Below are positions 13,601 to 25,756 of a DNA stretch of 64,000 nt, one piece after another. Source of the DNA: Tyto alba (taxonomy: Eukaryota; Chordata; Aves; Strigiformes; Tytonidae); assembly GCF_018691265.1 (NCBI RefSeq), contig NW_024881272.1, positions 25,843,323-25,907,322 on the forward strand. Reading direction: 5' to 3'. Under the pieces are notes generated by a model that saw only the letters and a program-made list of their open reading frames with translations, ran no database searches and had not been told where the DNA came from. Positions within the stretch are counted from its first letter, which is position 1, and every line of letters starts with the position of its first letter. The position numbers were made by a program, and so were the translations under genes.

Positions 13601-16600
13601 ATATCTCGGCTCAGCACCACACAAACACAGAGAGGTGGTTTTGAGACTGATTCACAGCTGCTGCTCTGCATAACCACGAGCCCGCTGCAGCCCCGGGGCT
13701 GCTCCTGCAGCGGGGACCTCGGCGTGACCCGTTTCACCGCCAGCTCTAACAGAGACCGTTAGGATTTGCTGGGAAAAGTATTCGTATCTAGTAAAGTACA
13801 ACCAGGCTTTCCCCATGCCAGAAGCTTAGAGATGGTACTGGAGATCTGCTCCTGCCCTGCACCCTTGACTGTGGAGCTCTCCTTGCCTGCCCCTCGGATA
13901 AGGGCAGGGATCAGAGAGAGATCTCCAGGTTTCCCTGCAGTCAGGAGGGACTTTATCAGCAGCTTCATTTGAGCTTTTTGCACTGAGTGAGAATTTGCTG
14001 AACAAATAAAAGACATAATCACCCAGCTGAGGACTCAGGCGTGCCATTAGGACAGCCCCTGCAGACCAGCTTTGATGAACCAGTCAAGAAACATTTTTTT
14101 TTAATAAAGAAAAATTCATTGTAATAAGTAATTTCTGATGAACGTGCATTGGCAGGCCCTGGCTCGGGAATACACACTGTTCTGAACAGCCTGTCTCCCT
14201 GGGCCCAGAGGCGAGCGGTCACTGCCGGGAACTCAGCAAGGTGCCAGCAGGCAGACAGCAATGCGTTTGTTGCCTCCAGTTTGTCACCCATTGCACTTGC
14301 CTAGTGCCTCCTCCGGTCAAAGCAAGCAGCGAGGAAGAAAGCAGGCCTGACCAGCCACCGGGCATTTATCGCCAAACTGAGAAGAGTGGTAGTGAAGGAA
14401 AGTAGCAAACGTCAAGCCAGTCCTGAGCTGAGAAAGAAATAAGAATAGACAGCGAACAGCAGATCAAAAGGATCTCAGGCTCCCAGGGCTGATAGCATCT
14501 ACAGTCCAGATACTGCAGTTAGATGAGCCACCTCCAGAGCTGGCAGATGGTGACAAGTGGCTTTCCACCACTTCTGTCCTGAGGTTAGCCAGGAACTGTC
14601 TTGTCCTATAAATCAGTTACCAGCAAGTGTTCGTGGACATGCTGGGAGCTGAGAGACTTAGAGGGGCGACACCTCCAGCTATATCCCGGCTTCTCCAAAA
14701 GCAGTCTTGCATCAGGGAACAGAGGTTTAGCATAAATCATAGAATAGTTTGGGTTGGAAGAAACCTTTAAAGGTCATCTAGTCCAAATCTTGTGGCCATT
14801 GGTAATTATGGTAGCTGCTGAGCTATCCTATACCTAATGATGCCTGGAAAGATACCATCAAGGTGCCAGGACCTACGAGTACCCTTCTGGGCTACCCCAC
14901 CACATGAACCCAGCAGCAGCACCAGCTCCCAGGAGGTGAGACTGGGCTGCTCTTCTTTGTGTCCATCACAAGGTGTCAGTGTGTGGCCATCCCCTCCAGA
15001 CATGGTGGTGGCTGGCTGTCACTGATGGACGACTTCTACAGGTCACCCCTCACCCTCCCGTGTCGTGACACCACGACCCACTGCGGTCCTTGGGGTGCAG
15101 GGCTCACTGGGGTCTGCCCCTGGCTCTTTCTCCCCACATCACCCATCTCACTCGCACACACGCCCAGGGAGGCACGGGCAGCCCCAGCGGCACAGGGCAT
15201 GACCCTGGGCCATCGGGTCCTGCTTCCCTGTTGGAGCCACGTCTGTGCCTCCTGTGCCAGGACCCTCAATACAGGCAACGGATACTTGACTGGACCTTGC
15301 GTCTGGCACGGGGGCCTGCACCACTGGATCAAAGCACTTCCCCACGGGGAGGAAGCAAGGCGGATATCTGATAAGCAGGTTGCATCCGCCAGCAGCAGTC
15401 GCGCTTCGCTGCTGATCTCCACTCACTTGGAAAGCAACCCACAGCAGCCCCGACAGGCACTGGCCACGCTGGCGAGGAGCTGGAGAAAGTCTCCATCCAC
15501 TCACCCAGAGCTGAAAGGAAAGGGCTCTCCAGTGACGGCTGCGTCTGACCAACCCGGGGGGAGAAGCAGAAAGATCTGGCAGAAATACGGCTTACCCTGG
15601 GTCACGGCTGCCGGCGCAGCGGATGCCCAGCAGACAACGCTTGTGACATCCCCTCCAGCACGCGAGGGGACACAGCGAAAGCAGGCTGTGCCTCCTCCCT
15701 GCAGGTAGGCACGCACTGCAGCCAGCACACCCCAGCCAGGGGCAAGCCCCGGGGCAGGGAGCTGGGCGCTGGCCACGCACCCATCCTGCCCCTGCAGATG
15801 TTTATAGCTTTCAACCGAAGCGGGCAGGTCCCTGTACATTCGTGTCAGAGACATCCTGGCTGCTAGGAGGAGTCACCGTGACTGCAAGTGGGGAGCAGTG
15901 GGGCCCGTTCCCCAAGCATGGAGGGTGACAGGCTGCGCCCCTGTGGCTCCCACCTCCCTGCCAGCCTGGCCCAGGCAGATCAGCGTTACAGCAGAGGGAC
16001 CCCATTAGCGGCCAACGTGCCGATAAGTGGCACTTGGGAGTGGGGCAGTGGTGGCCCTCGCTTGGGGGACTTCCTCCATCTCAGAGGTGGTGCATGGTGG
16101 CACAAACCAGCAGGAGTAGCAGCTTGGTGGGACTGGCTGTGCGCGACTGAGATGACCTGTTAGCAGAAGTATGGCAGGCCAGGGCAAAGTCAGGGTGGAG
16201 CCCCAAGTTTAGACAACCCACCCTGTTAGGGTCACGCCGCCCTACACACATACAGGGACCCAGCAACGCCTCCGAGTGCATCCCCAAGGGACAGCAGAAC
16301 ACCACAAAACCCACCTGGATTGATTTAAAGGCATCGAAATTACCTTTACATTTAATTCACTGGTGCTCACCATCCAGCAACCTTGGAAAGCAGCAGCAAA
16401 CCCACAATCTGGCAAGTGGTAACCCTCCTCTGACTCTTCTTGCATGATGAGCGTTGAGGAGGGGACCACAGGGCACAATGTGAGCTCGGTCAGATGCCGG
16501 GAAAAAGATTTGTACACAATGTCAGCTCTTCTCCTCCACCCGTGATCACAGGCATGTGCTACCCAGATGCTGCACACAGTCCAGACAGCCGGCGGCTGGG

Positions 16601-19600
16601 AGCATCCCCTGTCCCAGCACGGAAACGCAGCTGAATCCCAGGAGTGGAGCAGAGCAGCCATCCATGGCGATGGAAAAGGGAGAACCTTACCCGTGCTCCA
16701 AGCCAGGGCAAAAGCTCTAAGTACAGCAGGTACAATTTCACTCACTGCATCGCAGCCAGGGCGCTGGCGAGCGGCATGACTCACAGCCCTGGAATGAATT
16801 AGCACCTTCAGTTTATCTTGTGTGTTTTGCATGAAAACCCCAAGATGTGATTTAATATGCCGAGAAATCTGTTTTCCCCACTCTGTGCTGATTGCTTCGA
16901 AACATAAGGAAACCATGTGGGACTGTGTGTAAAAGGAAATGAAAATGAGAGGTAACAAAGTGCCTGCGCTTACAGTAAGGGACTGCGAATGGCTCTTGGA
17001 TCTCCTCCTGTCCCTAACCCTCGTGCTCAAGTCAATTTAATTTTTTCACGATGAATCAGTACTGGAAAGCTATTTTGCTTCTTGGCAATTGTATTTTTTT
17101 CCTCTACAAAAACAGTAATTCAATGAAGTACGAGATCCATTACTGTTGTTGTTATTATTTCTCAATTCCATTTTGGCCACTGTGGTGTTCGGTGATTCAT
17201 TTTTTCCTAAAAATAAGTATTTAAAGCCCCATTTAAAACTAATGGCATGATGGCAGCTGCAAGCTGGTGTGGTGTTAATTTTGGAAGAAAATAGGCAGAA
17301 AAAAAAAGACAAAACATGTAAAAAATAGGCAGCGGAGAGAACGGCAATAATTAGCTGAATTATGAACATTTTTCTCCTGTTGTTATGGGGAGAAAGTATT
17401 GGCTAATTCTGCACCAAGTTCTCTCTGTTTGTTATAATTGCTTTGGGACCATGCTAGAATGGCAGAGCTTGAGTTTTGAAAAGCTTTCTAAGAACTGCTC
17501 CAAAACCTCCTATGACTGATGCGCTTTAGAGCCACCGGCACATTTGGCAGAGAGCACGGGGTGTTTCCGGCGCTGGGTCTGGTCCAAACCCCGTGTCTGC
17601 ACTGATTTAATAACGGAGAGGTTTCAGCAGCCGCGACGGTGCTGATGTAGGATGCCTGGCCTTGTGCAACCAGCAGCCTGATGGGGGGCTGACTGGTGCA
17701 GACACGGCTGGCTGCCACGGGACCTGCAAAGCCCGTCCACCCAACCCTGCTCCCCAGTGTGCTACTGCCCGCCAACAGCTCCCTAAAACCGGGCACCACA
17801 GGGCAGAACGAGTACCAGGAGGAGCCAATATTTTCCAGGTGGCAATTTGTTCATGTGGCCACTCACTGAAGAAATCTACCGATACAGTTTTACCAGCTGG
17901 TAAAAATACACCTGTAGAATCATTTATTCTCCTCCCTCCATGGGAACAATGCTTAGTCTTCATTTAAATGTATTTTTCAGGACAGCTGCAATGGCTGGAA
18001 GAGTGGAAACAGAGCACTAGCACATGCAAACTGATATGGGTTGTCTGGGAAAGCCACTGCTGCTGTAAATTTATAGGAATCAGGTTGGCATAGCTCACCC
18101 CATGCAGGGATTTGTCTCATCTTGACCAGCAGACAAACAGGTTTCCTCTCCAGAGGAAGGATTATACAGCAAAGCCTTTAAGTGGGACCGAGCCCTGCAG
18201 GTGGATTTCCCTGGGGATGGGGAAGATGCGGTATCTCCCCCCCAACCCTCGCTGCGGTTCACAGAGGGCTTGGCAGCCCCATTAAACCTCCACAGGGATT
18301 TTCTACTGGTGCAAGGGTGCCATCCGAGGGCTGCGGATCCCGCTGGTTAACTCGGCCAGGGCACAAGCTGCCTGCGGGCTCCCTGGCTGCTGTCTGGGAT
18401 GTCAGCTGCCCCTCTGGCCTCGCTGCAGAGCCGGCACAAGCTCTGCATCACACAGCTTGGCTAAACCAAAGGTGTTTGTCACCCGGGTCGCTCTGCTCCT
18501 CTCCCACCTCTGACACGTGCCGAAGGACCAGATGCTTTAGTGGTGCAAATCAGCCCAGCTTTGCTCCGATCACTGGGGTTGTGCCTGTTTACACAGCCAG
18601 GGTTTCCCCCATGATGCCAAAGGACCCTGCGAGCCAACGAGCCAGTGAACCATCTCTGCTCATTTCCAGATGAGCCTCTCACCCCAGGGTGAAGGATTTC
18701 CCCCCTCTGCCCCATGAGATACCTCTCAACTGTCAGGAAAGCCGTGAGTGAGCCCTGCTGAATCATGTGCTGCTTCAGGCTTTGTAGCTTTTGGATGGAG
18801 AAGGATGCTGAGGTTAGCCTCAGGCAACAGTAGCAAGTTTGGGGAACACTTACTGTTTCTAAAAAAATTAAAAAAAAAAAAGTCTATTTTGGCTGCTGTC
18901 AGGTGGCCTTAGCCAGGGAGATTTTATGCTGGGACAGTTTTGCTGCACATGGCAAAGAGTGGCCCGGAGAGAAAGCTGAGATGCACACAGCTCATGAAGC
19001 AGCCACCGAGATAGCGGTCAGCTGTGCCAGTGGACCTCTCCGGTACAAGCAGGAGTGGAACAAGCCTTCATGCTAAACTCCATCTCTGCTGCTAATATTG
19101 AAGAGCCTCAGTGTGACTCCAAAGCATGAGATTTATCATTTCCCCTCATCAAACTCCTTTACCCTCCTTAAAACAGCTCACATCCCCCCTCATCCTCTCA
19201 CTGCCTTAGTCCCTTCGCCCTGTGTCTTTGCCCAAGGGGCTGGCTCTTTAGGAGGGAGGCTGAGCACCTCCGTGTCCTTCCCTGCTGCACGTCCCGCAGC
19301 CTCCCCCATCATCCGGCGCGGGGACAAGGAGCAGCCCCCTCAGGAACGGGTGGATGTGACATTTCGCTTTGGCCAAATACCTCCATCTCCTGAAATGCCA
19401 GAGCTGCTGAGCAATTACCCAGTGCACAAGGCAGGCCAGTGAAAGACAGTTAACTGGGGACACACTGATGACAAAATACCACCGGCTCCCTCCTCCCCCT
19501 GCCTCCCCCAACAGACTTCCCTGCGTTTTAAAGTGTGATCTCAGGCTAAGTTCCCTTTCGCATGTGTGAGGCCAGAACCATCAAGACACGCCAACAAGGT

Positions 19601-22252
19601 AACTGAAGTCACTCGGGGACACAAGGGTCCCTGCAACAAGGGGACTTGGAAGAGGGACCCCAGGAATGGCTTTGGAAGAGAAAAAAAATGGGTTTGCTCT
19701 CTGACCGCCTGTGGCCAGGCCAGATCTCACCCAGAAGTGCCCCATGCCAAAAGGAAAGGAGAAGTGGAAACCAGAGGCACCAGTTGTCCCTCCCTACGTT
19801 GGAATTTGTTACACCTCAGAGGGAGAAGTGCCAACAACGGGGTGAAAATCAGCAGGGCCATGACTGTACTTGGCTTTTGCACCTCAGAGGGAGACATGGG
19901 AGAGCAGAGGGTGCTGCGATGCCACCATCCCTCCGTGCCTTTCCACAGTGTTAAGACTCCCTGTAGCCCTGACTCCTCAGAGCAGCTTTCAAGCAGCATC
20001 ACATCCCAAATCCCACCCGAAAGGCACGAAATTGGACCAGGACACTCTCCTTTCTGACCAGAGGGAAAATGGAGTAAATCCACGCCTGCGCCCCTGCTTT
20101 GAATGGCACAAAGAGCTTGTGAACAAGCCACCTTGGGAAGAGGAAGGCCCAGCCTGTACCCTGTGGCTGCCATTTTGCCCCTTGGCAGCAGTGAGCCTGT
20201 GTCTAGCCGCTGCCAGGATCAATGGGGACTTTGTTGTCCCCAGCACGGCTGGGGCTGCCGGCGCACAGCATCCTGCACTGACCCTGTCAGCCAGGCACAT
20301 GTCCAGCCTCCCCTGTCTGCTGCGATGTGAAGCCCACTGAGCCCACGAGGGAGGGATGCCTCCACGGCACAGCAAACGCCCCTGGTGAATCCCAGGGGCT
20401 GGCCCCCCCGTGCACCCCAAAGGCAGCCTATCTGCCTGTCCGACATGAGGAGCCCACACTGCCGGTGAGAGGAAGGCGGCAGCGATTGCCTGCAGGTGAT
20501 GGAGGGGGAGAGAAAAACAAAAAAAAAAACTCAGAAGGAGAGTTGTACCACCCCAACCCCAGGCAAAAACAATGCAGCTGGGTCAGACCAGGGGTCTGGG
20601 TGGTCACCCCATCCCAGGAGCCAAAATGAATAGTTTGGCACAACCAGCCTGCAGATGCTGCTTCCCCTCTTGCTTGCAGAGAGCCACAACCCTTCTGAGG
20701 CTGAGGGCCAGAGACTTTCCCAAAAAAGACAACTAGGTACTAGAGCACAGGCAATGGGGCTGCAACAGTTAGTGGCTGTCAGTAATCCCACATAGACCAT
20801 TTTCTTCAATGTTTCCCAGCGTATTAAAATCCTGAGCCTAAACTGCACTGATTTCATACAGCTCTGTCAGCTGTGCTGCTTGGGAAAGCAGAAAAGTTCA
20901 AGCAGACTTGCAAAACCATGCCTTCCCCCCACCCCCCTGCCCACCCTCCCCTTGAGGATTTTACCCTGTAAAATCTTCTTTTACAGTCAAGTAGCTTTGT
21001 GATTCATCTGAAAAGCAACTGCTCCAAGGCACGACCAGAGGCTCCAGCAGCCCCACCAGCCAACACATCAGCTCCAACCCTTGGGCTCATCTCTCCAAGT
21101 GACAAGGAAGCAGCTAAGTAGCAGGGCAACTGTCAGCCCTGGCAGCTGCCAAGCACTGCAGGTCAGCAGCAGAGGGGTTAATTTGCAAGCTGTGTTGCCC
21201 TTGGCAGCTGCTGCAAGCCTTTGGGTCTGAACATTTTGAAGGGGTGCATTCATACACCCTCGGGGTTGGCAGCTGGAAAGGCCAGATCTCTGCTCAGGGG
21301 TTGCCTTAACTAAATAACAAGATGTGATATATAATCAGAGCTGAGATGAATTATCAGAGATGGAAAGGGGCTGAGAAGTGAAGCAGCAAGGTGGGGCGAG
21401 GGTTAGACCTTGGCACCATGAACCTACCTGGGAAACCAGAAAGAAACTGAGTTGGCTAGTCAAGAGAAGAACGTGCTGCAGGGGTGTGATGACCACTTCT
21501 AACCAGCCCTGCAGCTCAGCTCTTTGAGGAAGGGCAAAGAAGCTGATGACCTACCAGCCCCCATTTTTCACAAGCGCAGAATACTTGGAAAAAGTTCAAG
21601 CACAGAAAAGGACAACATTGTTTTCCACATCCCTTAGGAGCAGGATGAGGAATCCCAAGCTCAGTTTGCAGCAAAGGAGTGTGGGACAGACACTGAGGAA
21701 CACCTGAAACAGGAAAGACCACAACCCTTGGGACCACAAAGTTCAGCAATACCAACCCTGAGGTGCACCAACAGCTTGGGAACCTGCACCAGTTACAACC
21801 CCAGCTTTCTCGTGAAGAACCAGAGCACACTCACCTATCCTGGTGGGGAAGATGTCCTCGTTGTTAATGAGCATCTCGATCCAGTCCATCAGCATACACA
21901 TGTACTGCGGAGCCGACAGCTTTGTTGGCTTCTTGTATTTGCTATCATCCTGCCACCTGTACTCATACTTGAGTCCACCAGACATGATGGGGCAGGTCTT
22001 TTCCGTGCAGTACTCTGACATGGTGCCGTAGATGAGGTTGATGCGGTTGAAGAAGTCCACCACGTGCACGGCGATCCAGTCATTGATGCTCTCGCCGGGA
22101 GGCAGCTGCACCACTGCTTTCAGGTCCAGCCCAGACTTGAGGGAGGCCTGGGCTTTCTTGTACAGCTCAAAGCGCTGGGTGCCCGGCTCAAACTTCTTTC
22201 GGGGACGGAACGTTTTGTCTTTGTTGAAGACTTGCTTGAGACACAACGCCAT
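7590..22252 (-). CDS. MOB3C: MOB3C, MOB kinase activator 3C (complete coding region, 3 exons)
   Basis: The coding segments are 22252-21835, 12075-11873 and 7619-7590, read on the minus strand (418 + 203 + 30 nt), giving 216 residues, the usual MOB3C length. The N-terminus MALCLKQVF separates MOB3C from MOB3A and MOB3B as I recall them. The Mob1/phocein fold is complete. The zinc ligands expected from MOB1 are present as Cys82, Cys87, His164 and His169, in the contexts CTEKTC and HVYIHH. MOB proteins are adaptors for NDR/LATS and MST-type kinases. The MOB3 branch does not activate NDR kinases as MOB1 does and has been linked to MST1 binding, so the exact partner here is inferred from the family. 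Splice phases match at both junctions (phase 1, then phase 0) with GT-AG introns of 9.8 and 4.3 kb. No frameshift or stop is present. Confidence 0.96.
7620..11872 (-). other. MOB3C intron between coding exons 2 and 3
   Basis: A 4.25-kb GT-AG intron. It contains a short (GGAA)n run at 8451-8468 and a pair of nearly adjacent 13-bp direct repeats near 11386 and 11411. I see no other gene, RNA or mobile element. Confidence 0.85.
8451..8468. repeat. (GGAA)n simple repeat
   Basis: Four to five tandem GGAA units on the + strand within a MOB3C intron. Confidence 0.8.
11873..12075 (-). CDS. MOB3C: MOB3C coding exon 2
   Basis: This 203-nt exon encodes residues 140-207. It begins [15 protein letters not shown] and includes [10 protein letters not shown] with the two zinc-binding histidines, and it ends RELEPL. 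The acceptor is TTTGCAG at 12076 and the donor is GTAAGG at 11872. The first two bases complete Gly140, whose first base comes from the previous exon. The complementary strand is also open for over 100 codons, but that is a shadow of this conserved exon. Confidence 0.97.
12112..12135. repeat. T9/A15 homopolymer tract
   Basis: Adjacent T and A runs lie about 37 bp upstream, in the sense of transcription, of the MOB3C exon 2 acceptor. Confidence 0.85.
14738..14795 (-). mobile_element. Short CR1 LINE 3'-end fragment
   Basis: The + strand reads CATAGAAT, then a GTTTGGGTTGGAAG block and a GGTCATCTAGTCCAA block. This is the reverse complement of the conserved CR1 3' tail, so the element is sense on the minus strand. 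Similarity fades beyond about 14795, so this is a severely 5'-truncated copy, as is common for CR1. It lies in a MOB3C intron. Confidence 0.8.
21835..22252 (-). CDS. MOB3C: MOB3C coding exon 1
   Basis: This segment encodes residues 1-139 plus the first base of Gly140. It starts [17 protein letters not shown] and contains the MOB signature regions [23 protein letters not shown] and [12 protein letters not shown]. The start at 22252 is chosen because the protein aligns from its first residue with MOB3C. The donor is GTGAGT at 21834. The open frame continues past the donor but loses similarity there. Confidence 0.97.
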
Positions 22253-22334
22253 GGCGGGCAGAGCTGGCCAGGGTGAGCGCAGAGGCTCGGCGCAACGTGA
22301 AACCCAAGGCTGGGGTCTTCAGGGGTGGAGGTCT
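22253..22334 (-). other. MOB3C: MOB3C 5' UTR part of the first coding exon
   Basis: On the minus strand a C/T-rich tract followed by CTCCCAG gives a good acceptor ending at 22335. The ATG follows 82 nt later. This implies that at least one further non-coding exon lies upstream, at higher coordinates. Confidence 0.65.
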
Positions 22335-23385
22335 CTGGGAGAAGAAAGGGACAAATTTTGGTCATGTATGAAGCCAGCTGCCCACGTGGGCACGCTCGCA
22401 GGGATGAGTTCGCACCAGGATGCTGGCTGGCCCTGTTGCTCTGGCAGCACATGGAGACGGAGATTTGGGATTTTGCTCCTGGCCCCTCCACACCCACCAG
22501 GGTGACCTGGAGTGGCTGCTGCCACCTCACACAGCAGCTCCCGGCACCGGAGAGGGTGAGCGCTGCCACCCGTGCCCTGTGCAGGGCTCGATGGCAGACA
22601 GAGCCACTGAGCACACCAGGAGCTTGCCATGCTCCAGCCAGCCTCTTACCTCCAGGGCTTTTATCAATAACTGCTGCAATAAAGCAAGAGCCACGATATC
22701 AGCAGAGTTCACCAGCCTGAGCAGACCCAACCGGGTGGCCCTTTCCTCTTCCGTCAAAGGAGAAATGTCTTTTTCCCAGGGATTTCTCAGCACAAATAAC
22801 CCCCGACCCTGCTGTGGTGGCTGGCGAGTGATGCCCTGGGGACTGCGTTGGAACCGCAGCTGGCTGCTGGTTCACACAGCCCCAGCGCTGAGATCAATGG
22901 GAAAAGGGGGGGTTTATTTTTGTTGTTCTGCCTCGTGTGTTTGTCCAAAAGAACAAAACCTGCATCCGAAGAAGGGAAACGGCAGCCCAGCACAGTGCCA
23001 GGATGCTGCTGGCCCTCCAGGCGTGCACACAATGCACACAGGAGCCCTTGGGGTGGCGAGCCCCCATGTTCTGGGTGACTCGCTCTGGCAGTCACAGCTC
23101 AGCAAAGTGCTGAGCTCACCCCTTCCTGCCCGAGGTTAGCAGCACAGATGAGGGCTATGGTATTTCCCTTTTTTTTTCCTTTTCCTCCCTGAAGCTCCAG
23201 CGGAAATCCCATCCACCCCAGGCTGTCCCAGACAGGCTGAAATTGTGCGTTTTGTTACCTGCACTCATCGTCAGTGGTGGTAACGTGAGATCAAGGCCCC
23301 CTTGTGCTAAATGCTTTGCTGAGGTCTAGGGAAGAAAAAGTCCTCCAACAGCCTCCCCCTGATGGGAGGAGATGGAAAAAGAGTT

Positions 23386-23405
23386 AAAAAAAAAAAAAAA
23401 AAAAA
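23386..23405. repeat. A20 tract
   Basis: A homopolymer A run on the + strand with no associated transposon that I can recognise. Confidence 0.85.
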
Positions 23406-25730
23406 GGAAGAGAAAGATTCACGGAAAGAGGAAGCGACTTACCCAAAGTCATGAGCAGGAAGGAATGGTGCCCGAGCAAAACTTGGATGCACATTCATCA
23501 TTAAAAAGACAGATTTTAGCCAAAAGCTTTGTATATAAACTCTAAGTTTTGTAAACTTAGTCCTGAGCCACAGGCAGATCCTCTTTTGCCCAGCAGACAC
23601 CAGCTAAACATCTTGCAAGATAAATCCTATGCTCCCCTCAAAGCCCACCCATGGGGGCATCACTGGGAAGCAGCAGGACCTAGTGATCATCCCAGACACT
23701 GGCAGGATCTGCCTGGGGGGGATTTCTGCACCACGGCCAGCATGTGGCTGGGAGGGGAAAACCCTGGTGTGGGTGCAGACTCTGGTCGGAAACCCCAGCA
23801 GGAGTGCCATTAGTGCACTAACCACAGCCTTTCCCACAGGCTGAAACGTTGCTTTGCCACCGTTCTGTAACTCACAGCATGGTGGTACCAGACCCCTCCA
23901 CGCTCTGCTGTACCCATGAACCACCAGACCTGGAATCGTATGTTTTCAGGTTCATTTTGCCCCATGGAGGAGGTCACAGCCATCGCGCAGTTTTATGCAG
24001 GACGACTTTAACACCGGAGTATCTGCAAATCTTCCCCAGCTCATGTGGCTGGGTGGGATTTTAGTAGCTCCAGCCCTGTTGTCCTCATTTATTGCCAAAG
24101 GGCAACGAGTAGGGGGGATGTTCCTTGGATGCTTTTTCCTCCCTTGCCCCAAGCAGCTGCCTCCAACAATGCCAAAGGGCTTGTTCCCCACTTCAAAAAA
24201 AGAGCACCAGCTCTCCAACATGCCAGCTGATGGAGGGAGCTGGCATCACGTCCTGACTCCTGCCTGTCCCAAGGGGAAGGGTCTCTGGTATGGCAGTCCC
24301 AAGGGAGACCCACGGAGGCCAGGGGACTCTGGGCACAGCAAGGCTGTAAAGAAAATCCCTTATCTGGGGCTTCCCACCCAGCCGTCACATATTCAAGACA
24401 CATCCTGTTGATAACACCTCTAAAAAAAAGCCTCCTGGGGAGTTTGCTAATGCATAGCAGTTTCTAAAATACGTACATATACATACATATATATTTATTT
24501 ATAAATACTGCAGTGGGGATCCTAATAAAATAATGTAGGAAGTGCTGGGATACCCTTCGGGGTGAGGCATCCAGCAGGGTCTGCCTGTAGGCACACTGGA
24601 GCTGAGCAGTGCCCGGCCCTGCAGCCAGCGTGGGAGGGAGGGAGGGAGTGGGCCAGCAGCACCTCTGGTGCTTTTGCCCCCCCCCCCTAAAGCATTTGTC
24701 ACTAACTGGCTCTGACGCCAAGCAAGGACATGGGGCTGCCACCACCAAACCAGGACATGGGGCTGTCCCTGCCTTGCTGCTGTCCATACCCTCATACGTG
24801 AATTATTTTTCCTTTCTCTCTCCTGTCACCAGCCAGCATCAGAGGGCTTTGGCTAAAATATAAAGGCCATTAAAATAAGCAAAAAAACCCAATCATGCCC
24901 CTAATGAGAAGTCAGGTTTTCCCCATCTGATACTTGCCAGCTTCCCAGGACAGGGATGATGCAGCACTCATTAATCCATCCCACAGCTCCCTCATCCCCA
25001 TCCCCAGTCAGACTCTGACCCCCAAAAAGCTGAGCAGCCCCTTGGCCCAGCACCCAGGTAAATCCCAGTTACTGCCACCCCGCCAGGCTGGGTGGGCATC
25101 GCAGGGCACCACACCAAGCCTGTGTCCTCGGTCCCTTTGCTGGGTAGACGGAGGATGAACAACTTGGTTATCCCTGTGTTAGACTGGACTGATCCCACCA
25201 GGTCCCACAGTCCCTCTGGGTTAACATCAGTTCAGACAGGGACTGGGCTGTGACCCAGGAGGTTTCCCTGGGATTTCATCAAGGCAGGTCGTGCCAACAG
25301 GCATTTCTCTTTGTTGCCATTTCTGCTGGCCTCAGCTCCATTCGCTCTGCTTCAGGAGCTACTGCTGTTTGCAGGCTCTTCCATGCAGAGACTGGGTTGT
25401 TCCAGGGTGATGAGAAGCCACCCTGTCAGATGATATCCCATCAAAAGTGTCACTGGCAAAGGCCATCAGCAGAGAAATCAGTTCTCCATGAATACAGAGG
25501 GGTTCCCTTGTTCATGTGCCTCACACTTCAAGTCCTCTGCAAATACTGAGCCACTGACTGGGAAATAAACTCTGCACCTTATCTCCTGAAGCCAGACTTG
25601 TAACTCATTCCACAACTGCATCTCTGAATTATCCACATCTGGATGTCTGTGTTACCCTGCAAGCTGCTCTTACTCATCAGGCAGGTGGGAATGTGCTTCA
25701 TGCTTCAGTACCAGCTGAATAAAACACCAG

Positions 25731-25756
25731 TTTTTTTAAAAAAAAAAAAAAAAAAA
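25731..25756. repeat. T7/A19 homopolymer tract
   Basis: A T run joined to an A run, followed by A/C-rich sequence. Confidence 0.85.

Larger units (their letters stand above)
12076..21834 (-). other. MOB3C intron between coding exons 1 and 2
   Basis: A 9.76-kb intron, GC-rich in much of its length. It holds a T9/A15 tract at 12112-12135, a short CR1 tail from 14738, an AT-rich island at about 17.04-17.45 kb, and a repeated CACCTCAGAGGGAGA motif near 19811 and 19879. Open frames of up to 262 codons occur on both strands, as expected in GC-rich non-coding DNA, and none resembles a known protein. Confidence 0.8.

Noticed and set aside
14959..15708. 249-codon open frame on the plus strand
   Set aside because: Same intron; low-complexity Pro/Ala/Ser/Arg-rich translation with overlapping open frames on both strands, typical of GC-rich non-coding DNA.
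16242..17030. 262-codon open frame on the minus strand
   Set aside because: It lies in a MOB3C intron in GC-rich sequence. The protein has no recognisable domain, and its mixed composition is rich in Trp, Cys and Ser as random frames are. Most likely chance.
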